Part shown: piece after piece, positions 12,517-24,144 of the stretch
Layout: each line of letters starts with the position of its first letter
How positions within the stretch are numbered: position 1 is the first letter of the stretch
Assembly: GCA_034509735.1 (NCBI GenBank)
Contig: JACGWO010000002.1
Span: forward strand, 49,659,115 to 49,723,114
Direction: 5' to 3'
Source: Sesamum alatum
Lineage: Eukaryota; Streptophyta; Magnoliopsida; Lamiales; Pedaliaceae
DNA: 64,000 bases
Made by a program: the position numbers and the translations under genes
The notes under the pieces: generated by a model
Database searches by the model: none
Told to the model about the DNA's origin: nothing
The model's input: the letters and a program-made list of their open reading frames with translations, nothing else

Positions 12517-13508
12517 GGGTGTTTGGGTTACTTTATAAACTCTTTAAAATATTATAAATGGTTTGGTAAATTTTTAAGGAGAAAAATACTTATAAACTTA
12601 AAAAAATCAGATGTTATTTGCTTATAAGTTCTTAAAAAAAAAAAAATAGGTAAGTTAGTTTTTGAATATATTTATAAAATTTTTCAAATATTTTTTTCTA
12701 ATTAATTACAAAATTTGACATTATTAATATCTTATAGCTCCATATTTTATTGAAAACAATTTAGAACTTATTTTTTAAATAATATTTTATTGAAACAATT
12801 TAGTGAAACATTACTAGTTTTTGTAACACGTTTTATTATGTAATCGATAAACTACTCATTTTTCTTCGAACGATTCCAAAAATTACTCAAAACTATAATT
12901 TTCAAGATTTAATAATCGTACTTGACCCAAATGTGCATTAGTCATCTTAACGTTGCCCAACTTGGTCGTCGTACCCCACCAATACATTGATATGTTGAGT
13001 CCAATCTCCATCGAATCAAGTATTATGAGTCCACCATTTGCTTGTAATACAACAGCATAAAGAGGCACACTAAATATGTTAAGCCCAATTTTAACAGATT
13101 AAGAGGGTTTTTAATTAGTTAAGCTTATTTATATGATTTTATAAGTTCATGCCACTTATAAAATATTTTTTAGCCTTTTAGATGCTAGATCTTATTTTGA
13201 GAAAAAAGGCTAATGAAATAATTTGGATAAAATAAAATCGTGTAGTTTATAATATGGTACTAATAACAAATTTATAATTAATTTGAAGAAAATTGAACTA
13301 ATTAATTAAATTTTAAAAATAATTCGAAACTCATTGCTTTTTTTTTTTTTTAAAGGACTTACAAGTTGTTAACATTCTATGTTTTTGAATTTTGTAAATT
13401 TTCTTTTTTTTCTTCAAATGTTTATAAAAAACTTTGCAACATCTTAGAAGTTCTTAAACATTTTATAATATGTTATAAAGCTTATAAACTCACTCAAATG
13501 CTCTCTAA
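12517..13508. mobile_element. Fold-back element with degenerate inverted arms
   Basis: The left end GTGGGTGTTTGGGTTACTTT and the reverse complement of the right end GAGAGCATTTGAGTGAGTTT align. Matching continues inward, including ATTATAAATGGTTT against ATTATAAAATGTTT and a long A run in each arm. Only TA is shared at both edges, so the superfamily is unclear. No transposase frame is present, and the boundaries are approximate. Confidence 0.5.
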
Positions 13509-14043
13509 ATATTACGAGATCGACTACCGCCGCACACACATAATACTATAGTATAAAGTGATGAGCTCATTGTCTATCTTTAACTTAATACTAGGCGTTG
13601 TGGCACTTGTGTTTCTGTGTACATGATAAATAATCTTTCATATTAAGATATATTATGAATAAATATAATATAAAGTAAAATATATAAACTAATACATCAC
13701 ATAAACAGAAAGAAATAAAAATAATTTATCAGTTATTAACCACCGTTTATGAGTGTGGATGAATTTATTTTATATATTAGTATAAATAACAATATAAAAA
13801 TATAATAAAATTTGTATTTTCTAATACAGTTTAAGCTCATTTCTTCAAATAAAGAGTTAAAAAATGTATCTATGAAAACCACCACGGGTTGGGCGCAGTG
13901 TTGTGAAAGAGTTGAAGAAGTCATGCAAATTTGATGAAATCAGCATACGACCGACGTTGTGCACCAAACCAATCCCATAGAACTATATTATAAGCACAAG
14001 TTCTCCGTATACGTTTTAGAGTAGAAACGAAAAACTTACAATA
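13509..14043 (+). promoter_or_regulatory. Upstream region of the lipid-transfer protein gene
   Basis: AT-rich flank. A TATATTATAA-type TATA element at 13984-13993 lies about 50 bases before the ATG at 14044. Nothing else is recognised in the stretch. Confidence 0.4.
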
Positions 14044-14421
14044 ATGAGCGAGAAGATTCGCGAGATGGTGAGAATCAGCTACCCGGCCGCAGCTTTTGCA
14101 ATTGGAGCGGCGGCGATTTTCTTTTCGCGGTTCCTGGCTGTTTCCGCCGCCGACTGCGCCACCGTGACGGAGTTGGTCACCGCGTGCTCGAGCTTCGTTA
14201 CATACGGCTCTCCCGACCCCTTCCCCGGATCCCCCTGCTGCGCGGCGATGATGAGCCTGAACAACCTAGCGGATTCCGGCGAAAACCGCCGCGATGTGTG
14301 CCGGTGCTTGATGGATCTGATTACGGCGTACAACCATCACGCCACCGCCATCGCCACCTTGCCTGGCTTCTGCGGAGTTTCTCTTGGATTCACCATTGAT
14401 CCCAACACTGACTGTGAATAG
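14044..14421 (+). CDS. Non-specific lipid-transfer protein (type 1-like)
   Basis: A 125-aa secreted protein that should bind lipids in a hydrophobic tunnel in the cell wall or apoplast. The first ~36 residues form a signal peptide (hydrophobic AAAFAIGAAAIFFSRFLAV, cleavage likely after VSAA). The mature part has the eight-cysteine pattern C-Xn-C-Xn-CC-Xn-CXC-Xn-C-Xn-C: ADC, TAC, PCC, VCRC, GFC and TDC. The central CXC residue pair and the spacing match nsLTP1 proteins, and IDPNTDC near the end is typical. A second in-frame Met (MVRISYPAAA, 14068) gives a shorter signal peptide and could be the real start. The gene reads as a single exon ending at TAG, directly before a CT microsatellite. Confidence 0.88.
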   Translation: MSEKIREMVRISYPAAAFAIGAAAIFFSRFLAVSAADCATVTELVTACSSFVTYGSPDPFPGSPCCAAMMSLNNLADSGENRRDVCRCLMDLITAYNHHATAIATLPGFCGVSLGFTIDPNTDCE

Positions 14422-14434
14422 TAATAACTAATAA

Positions 14435-14437
<3 letters not shown>

Positions 14438-14479
<42 letters not shown>
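14438..14479. repeat. (CT)21 microsatellite
   Basis: Uninterrupted CT dinucleotide run of 42 bases, 16 bases after the lipid-transfer protein stop codon, probably in its 3' UTR. Confidence 0.95.
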
Positions 14480-14480
<1 letters not shown>

Positions 14481-16261
14481 GAAATTCTATTACACATTAC
14501 AATTAACATATGGGTTTAATTTGGTGCAGCATCGACCAGTACGCCGAGATAAAAGGAAGGTGAATCTAAAGGCAATAGTTGAGCAAGCTGTAGCGTAACA
14601 GTGATGATGATGATGGCTGATCAGAAGGAGCAACACGTTCAAACTTTTTCTTCTTGAAAAATAATAAAAGTTTAGATTAGTGAATTAAACTGAAACTAAA
14701 AAAAAAAAAAAACTGAAACTATAATATTTATTAGTGGTTCCAATTATAATAGTTGGGTTGCAGCACCAAATTGTCAAAATTGATTTCAAAAGAATTAAAA
14801 TTGTCGCCTTTGATACTAAAAGTGTAATTTTTCTTAGATTTTGTATGAAAAATAAGAATATATCTGGAGTAGTATATTTTGTGATATATTTTGTTACGAA
14901 AAAATATGATAGAATAAAAATGTGATTGAATTAAGATGTGTTGTAATAACTTTTTGTACCAAAATGCATGATAGATGGAAATATGTTTGGATTGAGGTGT
15001 TATCTTATAGTTTTTCGTACGAGAAAACGTGATGTTTTGTCATAAATATTTTAATATAAAAATACGTTTATCAAATCCCACAAAGAAAATAATTTTTTTT
15101 GTTCTTTTGTGCATTATAAGATACGTAATTAAACTGAAAATTTAATTAATCTATATTTCAGATGTTTTCTGGCTTCAGTTTGTTTTTGTTGTTGAGACAA
15201 CGTATTTTATATAGCATTGGAGGATCATGACAACATATATTTGTCTTGTCCAATGTCCATCTTTTGCAACAACTTTTGTACCAAACCTTTAGAATTAATT
15301 TAAGTAATAAGAAAATGCACAAAATGAGACAAGCAAATGACTATGATTTATGGTGTAAAATATGAAATGAAATCTTGTAAAGTACCTAAAAATGAAGAAC
15401 AAACCTAGCAGCAGCGGGCCGATAAACGGCTGAAAATGGAACCGGAGACCTTCAATGTGTTAGGCTGACGTGATAACCAACTACACCACGACACATTTCT
15501 TGTTGTTGGACAACCATAATTTTCTCTCCTTCTAATGTTCAGGTTTTGGTAATCGAACTCCCTAAAGATATGGTTCCAAATTAGATTTTGTTTAACCCAA
15601 CTCGATCCATTTTTTTACCAATTGGAATTTATCATAATAAAATTATTGATTTTTTTTTTTTTTGGATTTAAAAAAAAAACTCTTCTTCTTCTTCTTCTTG
15701 GAGTAAGAATAGTGAAAGGACAGAGGATGTGATGAGCATCCAAAGATAGAGTCTTGTTTGTTATCCCAAAATTTTCAAGAAAGTGGAAATCACATCCATT
15801 TGGGGAACAATTGTGATTGAACAAAAAAGTCCAACACAAAAAAGTGAAAAGTGAAAAAAAAAAAAAAAGAAAAAGAGAGAAACAATCCGTGAATGCATAA
15901 TTGAACATTTAAATGGGCTTGGAATAAAAGGAATGTACGTGGTGTCATTTCCTATTACTAGTCTTATCAATTATTTTTCTTATTATGATTTTATTATTTT
16001 CTTAACTTAGTCAATAATTAAATAATTAATGATTGGGATTTGAGTGACATCCCATCCATCCACTACCCAATACAAAATTAACAACTTCAATAATTTACCC
16101 ACTCATGCTATGATCTCATACTTAAATTTTTAATTTTTATTTAAATATCACGAGTTTGAATTCATTCGATAAATGTACACATTTGTTATTTTTACATAGA
16201 TTTATTAAGATTTGTTAGGCGATGACTAATTTATTTTTTATTTTTAGTGTGTCGATGACAT
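14481..16261. other. Intergenic between nsLTP and IQD genes
   Basis: AT-rich, with short homopolymers and a (CTT) run near 15680. Apart from the tRNA-like segment at 15405-15495 no gene is visible. Confidence 0.4.
15405..15495 (-). mobile_element. Decayed tRNA-Val(AAC)-like sequence or SINE head
   Basis: On the minus strand the segment contains GTGGTGTAGTTGGTTATCAC, matching the D-arm and A-box of plant tRNA-Val. An anticodon loop CTAACAC follows (15457-15463, anticodon AAC), then AGGTCTCCGGTTC, the start of the T-arm/B-box. The acceptor stem does not pair and the T-arm is broken after GGTTC, so this is not a working tRNA. Plant SINEs carry such tRNA-derived heads, and that is the more likely origin. 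Confidence 0.55.
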
Positions 16262-16264
16262 TAA

Positions 16265-17139
16265 GGATTGGTTTGATTCAAATGAGAGGGGAGGGGAAGT
16301 GAAAGGGGAAGAGGGAGGGGGAGGGGGAAGGGGAGGGAAAGAATAATAGTTTTCCTTCAAATTGTTTGGTATAATTGGAAGGGTAGTAAATCTCAAATAC
16401 TTTCCCTTGTTTGGTACGAGAAAATTAGATTGAGAAAAAAAAAATTATTTTTTTTGAATTTTACAGTTTAACCATTTTTCTTCATTTTGTATTAGAAGAT
16501 AAATAAGTTAATATTATACTAATATCGAACATTTAAAAACCTTAGTAATAAAAATATATATCAAATAAGAATAAGTTTTTTTATTAATAGGAATATTCAT
16601 CAAAACGAATATTGTTTATTTATTCTAAATTATTCAGTTTAAATAAAATAAAAATTACTCGTGCCGACGGTAGGAAGATGGAACTTGATTAGGGGAAAGG
16701 ATTATTCAATCAAGATTAATCGCAAATTAGCAATAATTTTTTTTGAAAAATTGCAAATGCAAAGTATGTTTACCGGATTGTTGACTTCAACGTAGTAGTT
16801 TTTTCAACAATTTAGTTATATTTTCTCTGACGATTATGTACGGTATTATCAGCGGGAAGGAGAAAAGAATTTGAGGAATATATATATATATATATATATA
16901 TGGGCAATAGAGTAAATAAAAATAAAATATATATTTTTTTGTCTTTTTTGCCTTATACGTCCACTTTTCCGCCCAATTCGGACGGAAACGAAATTGGACC
17001 CCAGAGGAGTTTCATATACATCCAGTTTTACTTCCCATCAATCTTTACCTCCAAACCAAACACTAAACTTTTTCTTATACATCCCTTTTTACTTCCACTT
17101 CTCATATACTTCCACTTTTCCCTCCAACCAAACATACTC
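16265..17139. mobile_element. Tourist/PIF-Harbinger-type MITE, copy 1
   Basis: An 875-bp element whose right end, read inward, is GAGTATGTTTGGTTGGAGGG and whose left end is GGATTGGTTTGATTCAAATG. TAA stands at both edges (16262-16264 and 17140-17142). A related 807-bp copy lies at 50178-50984 and its insertion point is confirmed by an empty site. There is no transposase frame. The left arm contains an unusually G-rich purine tract (16287-16343). Confidence 0.75.
16878..16901. repeat. (AT)12 microsatellite
   Basis: Pure AT run inside the MITE at 16265-17139. Confidence 0.9.
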
Positions 17140-17142
17140 TAA

Positions 17143-17843
17143 GTTGCACAATTCTTAGTGCGTTTGTGGAGCTACGGAGACAAAGTTGGATAATACTGAA
17201 TATGTCGTTCAGGCTACGATGGTTAAGTTGGACTATTCTTAATGTGCTAGTGAGGCTACCATGATCAAGTTGGACAATGTCTGAATAAACTCTTACGAGA
17301 GATAAACTTTCCATTTCGGTTGGATTTTTTCTTAATTAGAGTAGTCATAATATATTTTAACATAATCTAATTTTTTTAATTTAAAACAAAAAAAAAAAAG
17401 AGAGAGCATGCATGAAAAGCAAATAAATGAGTATCAACAATCACTGCAGCCAGAACCTGGTATTATTAGTATCTAGTCGAAGCTGGTACAAAGACACATG
17501 TAATCAAAGGTTGCATGAATATATACAGAGTTTTGATTATTAAGGTTGAGATTATGTCTGATACTGGACAGAAAATTTAACTAGGGAAACCTACTCGACT
17601 TATTGTCTAGGTCTAGCATTCTAGCACACACAATTGATTGACAACAAACAGGATATACTAACAAGAAAGCTGCAGATTTATGAAACTACATCATTCTGGC
17701 AACTTTTGCCATGCTCATTGAGGTCGTTAGTTCTTACCATGGCTCCAGCAACAATGTCTTTTTTTCCGAGGTTTGATCAAGTCATGTATGTCAATCTTCT
17801 TGACTGTCTGGCGATGACATTTTAGATAATGACAAATTCGTCT
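17143..17843. other. Intergenic, 3' side of the IQD gene
   Basis: Contains three diverged repeats of a motif around GGACAATGTCTGA/GGATAATACTGAA (17180-17290). Probably includes the IQD 3' UTR. No gene. Confidence 0.35.
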
Positions 17844-20272
17844 CTAGAATCTATAGCCGGAGCCGGAGCCGGAGCTAAAACCAACGGCTGCATCTCGTTT
17901 AGGTGTCCCTTGCCTCTTTACATGACCGGTGTATACGTACGTGTTGCTCTGGCGATTAGCTGCAGACCCTGTTTCTGAAATAGCATCCGATTCCCAGAAA
18001 CTGCGGCTGAGTTTGGTGGTCAAGCCGAGCTCCTCAAACTGCATTCTCTGCTTAGGGGCGCTATGAGATCTAACTTTAGCCCGGGACGACTCTGTATTCG
18101 CCATGTAATTCGGGTGACCAAGATAATCACCAAACAAGCTTCTAGAACACTCACTCCTTGCGGGAGTAAACGGCCCTTTTGCGTTGCTGGTCGGTCTAGA
18201 GGAAGCAGAATGGACTCTTGGGCTGTTTTCAGCAGTCCATGCTGCAACATGATCTCCCTCTGGAGGAAACTTTGGTGATATCACAGATGAAACTTCCTCC
18301 GAAGATATACTAGGATTTGGTTTTTGAAGTTTCGAGGAAAGTCTCGACACCGGGCTGATTTTCGAGTATTCCGGTCCCGTGCCGTTCCATGCTGAGAAAT
18401 ATTGGGAACTGGGAACCATTCTGTCGTTTCGGCTGGCCTTCTGGTTAGGCTTCCATGTGTCGATTTCAAGTATCTTGTCGGTTCTCTCATCATCACCGTG
18501 GGACGTATTGTGGTTGTTCAACGCGCATTGTTCCATCCAATGGTTTAACCATCTGGCAGCAATCTGCGAGCTTTCCTTGTTGACAACACCTGATCTTGGA
18601 TGATTTTGCTGCATTTTCAGGAACACGCAAGACATTATCGATAAAGATTCTTCAGTCTTTCGTTGCACTGAGTCAGAAGAGAAACATCTAAGTTCCGACA
18701 AAAGTACAGATAATGTGAAATGGAGTTCATACGACAATACGTTTGAACACTTTCCGTCTCCTTGTTCCGTTTTCTAATCTAGTTTTCTTTCCAAAATGGA
18801 TCTTGGAGAGTGCATAACATGAAAAATTGAATAATAATGTCCATGAAGGGAACTCAAGTAACGTACCTTAAGAAGAGCCCCGACATGTTTGGCGCTATTT
18901 GACCTCTCGTCGTACTTTCTGAAATTTGTGACACCCTGCAGGCGAACACACACGAGCATAGAATATTAACAAAAGCGCAACGTTGACTTATTCGACCTAT
19001 GCGTTAATTCAAGGAAAGAAAAGTACACTCACTGGATGACTAGAGTTAGAGAAGTTGATTTTGGCATTAGAATAGTCGGGCGTGTAAAATCGATGTGCAG
19101 AGGCTCGAGCCTGGATTCGAGCCATTGCTTGCATGCGACGGAGCATATCGGCGCTTTGCTTTCTGACAATATGGCCTCTCACCAGGGCTTGAAGCTTAAC
19201 CAGTCCCTTAAGCGCCTTCAATGCCCTCCTAGCCTATATAAAACACAGCATGAGTTTTAGATTAATAAGTCGACTTTGCATCGAGCATCCTCATCAAAAT
19301 CTCGCAACAGGAGACTTAGAGAAAATTGCAATTGTGATCCCAAAATATAGGGGTAGTTTGCAATTTTGGTCCCATACTTCCTGAAATAGTCAACATAGTC
19401 CCACACTTTAAGAAAACGTTGCAAAATTGATGGAAAGGCCACGTGGACATAAACCAATTACTCTCATTAGACGAAGAATGCATGGACGAGGAAGATGAAA
19501 TAAACAACAAGACAGTTTCAAACTCGTTTACCCGTGGAATTATCCAAAATACCCTTCCAAGAAATTTGGGATCTTCAAGGTATGCAAGAGTCACTGAACT
19601 TTCCCCTACAAGAAACTCAATCTTCCCATTAATTAACCTAATTCAAGAAGACCCTACTCTGCCTATGGAATAAAAAGACTTCCACAAACTTTACCACCAA
19701 GAAAGCATATGAAAAGTTCCTTCTTACATTATCCTTTACAACCCATAAAACACAAATTACTTTATACTCCTCTGTTAGAAGACAAGGGAATGAATTGTCC
19801 GAGTGATTGTGAGATGTCACAGCCACTAGCTTGGTGGAGTTGAGTCCCACTTCAAGTCTCCCACAGTCCCTTCACATGACCTTTGAACATCAACCATTAC
19901 TTTCCCAAGAATCAATTATTTATTTATTGCAGATCAAAGTTTCATGCCATCTTGTAATAAGGACATTTGTTGTCTGCATATGTGATCACAACTGGTGACA
20001 TATGAATTACTATCCCCACACACTCAAGTAAATAGATGTAGAAGACAAAGACTTCACCATAAAATCCAAGAAAGAGAAGATGGGATCTAATCCTAAAGGA
20101 TAATATGTCCTAATCTCTTAGGTTGCCAAACTTTCTGTCATGAATTGAAGTAGCCAAAACTCCAAAAACTTCATTAATGCTTTCTTGCTTTCTCATACTT
20201 AGCTTGATAGTAAAGATTTAAAACATCATATTCACATTCTAATGAAAATTCAACAACAATGTGAAGCAAAAA

Positions 20273-20347
<75 letters not shown>

Positions 20348-20765
20348 GACAAGATAAACTAATTTTCAAAATAAAACTAAATTCACTAACCAAATAAGCA
20401 CGGAACGCCGACTGAATCTTGACGGCAGCGAATACTAGCCTCCTATAACCGCTGACGTAGGGAGCATTCCTCCCACTGCCACCACCGCTGGTCAGCCTAA
20501 CGACCTCAGCTGCGGCGTGGGCGGCCGCCAGAGCAGCCTCCGCGACAGCGGCGGTGGCGGCCGCCACCGCTATGGCATGCTTGTTAGCGTCGAGTCCCTC
20601 AACGTAGGGACTGGGCAAAGGGTCTTCCACATGATTCTTAACCTTATCGGCAGAATTGGAGAAAGCCCAGTTGGTCTTCTTCCCCTTGTGCTTCGCCGGC
20701 GAAGAATCCGGCGGCGACTTCTTGGAGCTTAAAAGTGAACGGAACCACCGTGTGGCCTTACCCAT
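17844..20765 (-). CDS. IQ67-domain (IQD) calmodulin-binding protein
   Basis: Plant scaffold that binds calmodulin and typically associates with microtubules, membranes or the nucleus. Exons on the minus strand are 20765-20391, 19233-19033, 18935-18867 and 18608-17844, all phase 0, giving 469 aa. Residues 1-17 ([17 protein letters not shown]) are the family N-terminus. Residues 61-90 form an Ala-rich helix. The IQ67 domain spans the exon 1/2 junction at its conserved position: [19 protein letters not shown], then [16 protein letters not shown] and [12 protein letters not shown]. Exon 4 holds [16 protein letters not shown] and, near the end, [20 protein letters not shown], the DUF4005 region. 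Exon 4's acceptor (ATGCAG before CAAAAT) was chosen to keep phase. Intron 1 (1157 bp) contains a CT/AT microsatellite and a MITE scrap near 19320-19440. Confidence 0.92.
20277..20343. repeat. Compound (CT)n(AT)n microsatellite
   Basis: CT dinucleotides followed directly by AT dinucleotides, in intron 1 of the IQD gene. Confidence 0.95.
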
Positions 20766-22544
20766 TTCTGATTAACAGGAGTGGAGTGGGGAGTTGATTT
20801 GGTGTAGCATTTTGATGGGTGAGAGAGAGAGAGCATTTGATGCAGAGCTGAGAGTGAGAGGCAGAGTGTATTTATTGGAAGAAGAGGGAGGAAGGGGAGA
20901 GTGAGGATGACGCGCTGTCGTGATGTTCTGGTGGTTGGAATATGGGACCCGGGAGTTTTAAAGTAGGCGACAATTGATTGACAGGTAATAACACTCTCTA
21001 GTCTCTTGCTCCAATTTCCATTCAAATATCCTTTTTTCATTTTCTCAAAAAAAAAATAAATTATTTTTATTATTATTACTTTTTAAAATTGATTATTATA
21101 CAATTAATACTCAAATATTATTTTGATATAGATTGACTACTAAAGCAATTCTCTATTCCAACTTTTATATCTCATTTTGCTTTTGTGAGGATGCTCGAAA
21201 TATAATTTTTATATTGTAAAATATGTTTTTATGGTAAAACATTTTCTTTTTAGAAAAAAAATCCCTAACATTAATGCTCGGAATCTAGGTCTTTAAAACA
21301 TTGTAACCGTTAGTGTTCCCTTGATCCCACAAGAATTCAGCAACGGTTCTCAAAATGGGATTGACAATGTCATTACTTGATTTTGTACCCACATAATCTA
21401 TCAATTATTAGATCACATATGATATTATTATTGTGAGTTAATTCAATAATTCGTAACTATGAGATATAAATTTACATGGATGATATCATCGGGGATGAAC
21501 ATCTAAGAAGACGAAACCTATTTACATCCGATTAAATTGGATGTTATAAGGTGATTGCTTCGACGGTTAAATTGAGACTTCTAAAACTCTTTATTTTGCA
21601 GAGATTTTGAATTTAAGTTCCACATGTACGAATGCTTGCATGTCCACTTATATAATTATATATAATTTATTATTTTGTTGTTCTTTTAATGAAATTAACA
21701 TATTTGATGGAACACAATGTTTTTGTCTACTTATAACATGTTTTATAGTTTAATGAAAGTACTGATATATTTAATAAACTTTCAAATATATTGTGCGATG
21801 TAACTAATTATTTTTATTAAAATATAAAATAAAATAAAAGGAAATGTCATAATGTAATATAGTCTTAAAAGTACGTTTCCTCGTTGTTACTCTTTTGCTA
21901 TATAATAATATGCACTGCTACTGCAACATGTAATTCTAAAATTTCAATAAAATTATCTTTGGTCTATTTCCAAAGCACTGACAACATACAGATTCCACTC
22001 CCCTTCAACGCGAAGCCAAACTCGTTTCAGAGTAGCGACTGCTGATATCTTGGTCCCTTCCAAGTACCACACTGTTTCTTCGTACAGTTTTTGTGCATGT
22101 GACTCTGTAGGGACGTGTAGGATCGCAGGATCTGTTGGTCTTATAATCTCTTGATAACTATGTTTAGACCTAACTAACTTTAGGCAACAAACATCATAAT
22201 ACACCGTGTTTGTTTTCATCTGAAAAATCCGATAAAAGTCCAGTCAAATAATGGCAAAAACCCGACAACTACAAACAATTACTCGACTTACCAAACAAAT
22301 GCAGCAATAAATTTGCATCAAACTTGATGATTGAGTACACTGTCAAAAAAACTTTTACTTCAAGTATTGAATGATAATCATAAACATCTACCGGTCATTA
22401 TTAAGAGGAACTGATTGTTCATAATTGCAAGAAGTCGCGTCCTGCTTCAACAGATCATTATTTATTTCAGACGTTAAGTTCAATATTGCACCTGATGTAC
22501 TGATATTGACACATACCCTTATTTAAACAAAAAAAAATAAAAAA
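20766..22544. other. IQD upstream region and unassigned DNA
   Basis: 20766-21040 is the IQD 5' flank, including a GA-rich tract likely to be 5' UTR. 21040-21950 is AT-rich and empty. 21953-22219 (-) holds an 88-codon open frame ending VEGEWNLYVVSALEIDQR; its composition looks coding-like, but I recognise no family and no splice partners, so I do not call it a gene. Confidence 0.35.
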
Positions 22545-22962
22545 TAGAATATGTATAAATCTATGCAAAGCACCGAATGCAGCATGAACAAGCCAATATT
22601 CATCGAGGCATTTAACGTTGGTCGAAAAATTAGATGCAAATTTACTTGCTACCTGGTGATTTGGTCCCCCCGTATGTAAATGAGAGAGCAGACAGTGATA
22701 GAAACCAAACAGGCAACAACTAACAAGCTCCAACCCCACACTAGTGAAAAAAGGCAAATCTTCCTACCTTGATTCTTATCTCCATCTTGTACAAGATCAG
22801 TCCGTCGACACAATAAAAGATCTCCCTCTGCAAGATTTAATGAGTTTAACATGAGAGGATAGGGTTGAAATAGGACCGACAATGTCTTTGTGCTTGACTT
22901 TATTCCCAGATCCAAAACTATTGGACGTAACTCATAATACACAAAATTGTATCTAGTTTGGG
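22545..22962 (-). repeat. Duplicated segment downstream of the FRS gene (second copy at 50.05-51.44 kb)
   Basis: Read on the minus strand, this segment aligns with 50050-51443 (+) once two insertions in the latter are removed. Shared blocks include GATCTTTTATTGTGTC, CTTGTACAAGATGGAGATAA and TTAAATGCCTC. A short exon-like stretch (22836-22777) lies between a CTTGCAG acceptor-like site and AAG|GTAGGA. The function of the sequence is unknown; it may be distal FRS 3' sequence or part of an unrecognised gene. Confidence 0.6.
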
Positions 22963-24144
22963 TCGGGGCGAGACTAAATCCAAGCAGATAACAGACTTAA
23001 AGCATAAATATAACCTAGTCCAAAGTCGGAACATTTTTCACTATCAATAAGAAGTGAAATTAAAAGATTCATCAAATGAAAAAAAGAAATAAATTCAAAG
23101 AGCGACAGAAATTGGAGGAAATCCAAATACTTGCGTGTATTTACAAGGAGAAAAGTTTTGAAACATTTTGGTTCTTCATGTTTACTTCTATAGCTTGAAA
23201 CGGCTAAGTTTACTGTTCCAAATCACCTCATCGCTTTTAAGAGAACTTCAGCGTACATCTTTCTACTTTTTGTGTTCCCATGACTCCCTCTCCTATGGTA
23301 GATAAAACAACTGCCCACTCTTGCGGAGCCTTCAATGTGACATTAACTTAAAAATGGACATGGGTGTTCCCTTAGATGATTCTCCCAGGTGCCATATGGA
23401 CTTGCAGCTATCGCAAACAATGCATAAAAGTAATCAACCCCGAGCACCATCGTTGTATACGCTTACAATCATGCGATGCATAGCAGAAGGAACCAGCAAT
23501 AGCCCGAGAACCATATTGCTCGAGTACATCGTTAAAATAAGTCAAACTAGCTTACCTAGTTTTACCATGGGACATTTGCTAGAGTATGGACCGCAAGACC
23601 TCCAGACAATTCCCTTCGTCAAATATAATTCTCACCATGATGTTCATAATTCTGCAACATCCCAAACAGAGCAATCAGTCTTTTTAAAATATCAAAGCAA
23701 TTTGGTTGGATTGCATAAGGAAAAAAGACAGATGACCTCCCCCACTTTGATTAGTGGAAGACACACTTCATAATGCAAAAGGCTATACCTCCGCCCAATC
23801 CCACCCATATAGAAAAAGTTTTAAATATGGATGGATAAAGAAGAATAACCAGGGGAAAAACAAAGAAAACTTCAGACCGTAACGCATAGCAACCAGAGAA
23901 ACAATAACCTTTTCTCACGCTCAAGAAGACTGCAAAGCCAACCTTGTCAATACTGAATTCCATTCTATGACTGCTGTTTGCAATACACCAGTTTCATATG
24001 CCTCACTAGGTTTAACTGAGTAAATCTTGAATATCACTTTTTACATTTTTGTATTGTATATCCAACATGGCTGAAACTCCTGCCACAGCATTCAGATACA
24101 TTGAACGTTGGACAGTGCTTAGGATAGATCTCTCAATTTATGTT
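22963..24144. other. FRS 3' flank
   Basis: Follows the FRS stop codon and probably contains its 3' UTR. A 150-codon frame on the plus strand (23321-23773) lacks any recognisable domain and is treated as chance. Confidence 0.35.

Noticed and set aside
15405..15495. Functional tRNA-Val
   Set aside because: Acceptor stem and T-arm do not pair, so only a decayed or SINE-derived sequence is supported.
17102..17314. Minus-strand frame with repeated IVQL units
   Set aside because: Comes from short diverged DNA repeats near 17180-17290; not a repeat protein I can support.
23321..23773. 150-codon open frame on the plus strand downstream of FRS
   Set aside because: No recognisable domain, no splice partners and no upstream promoter sign; it is antisense to the FRS 3' flank.
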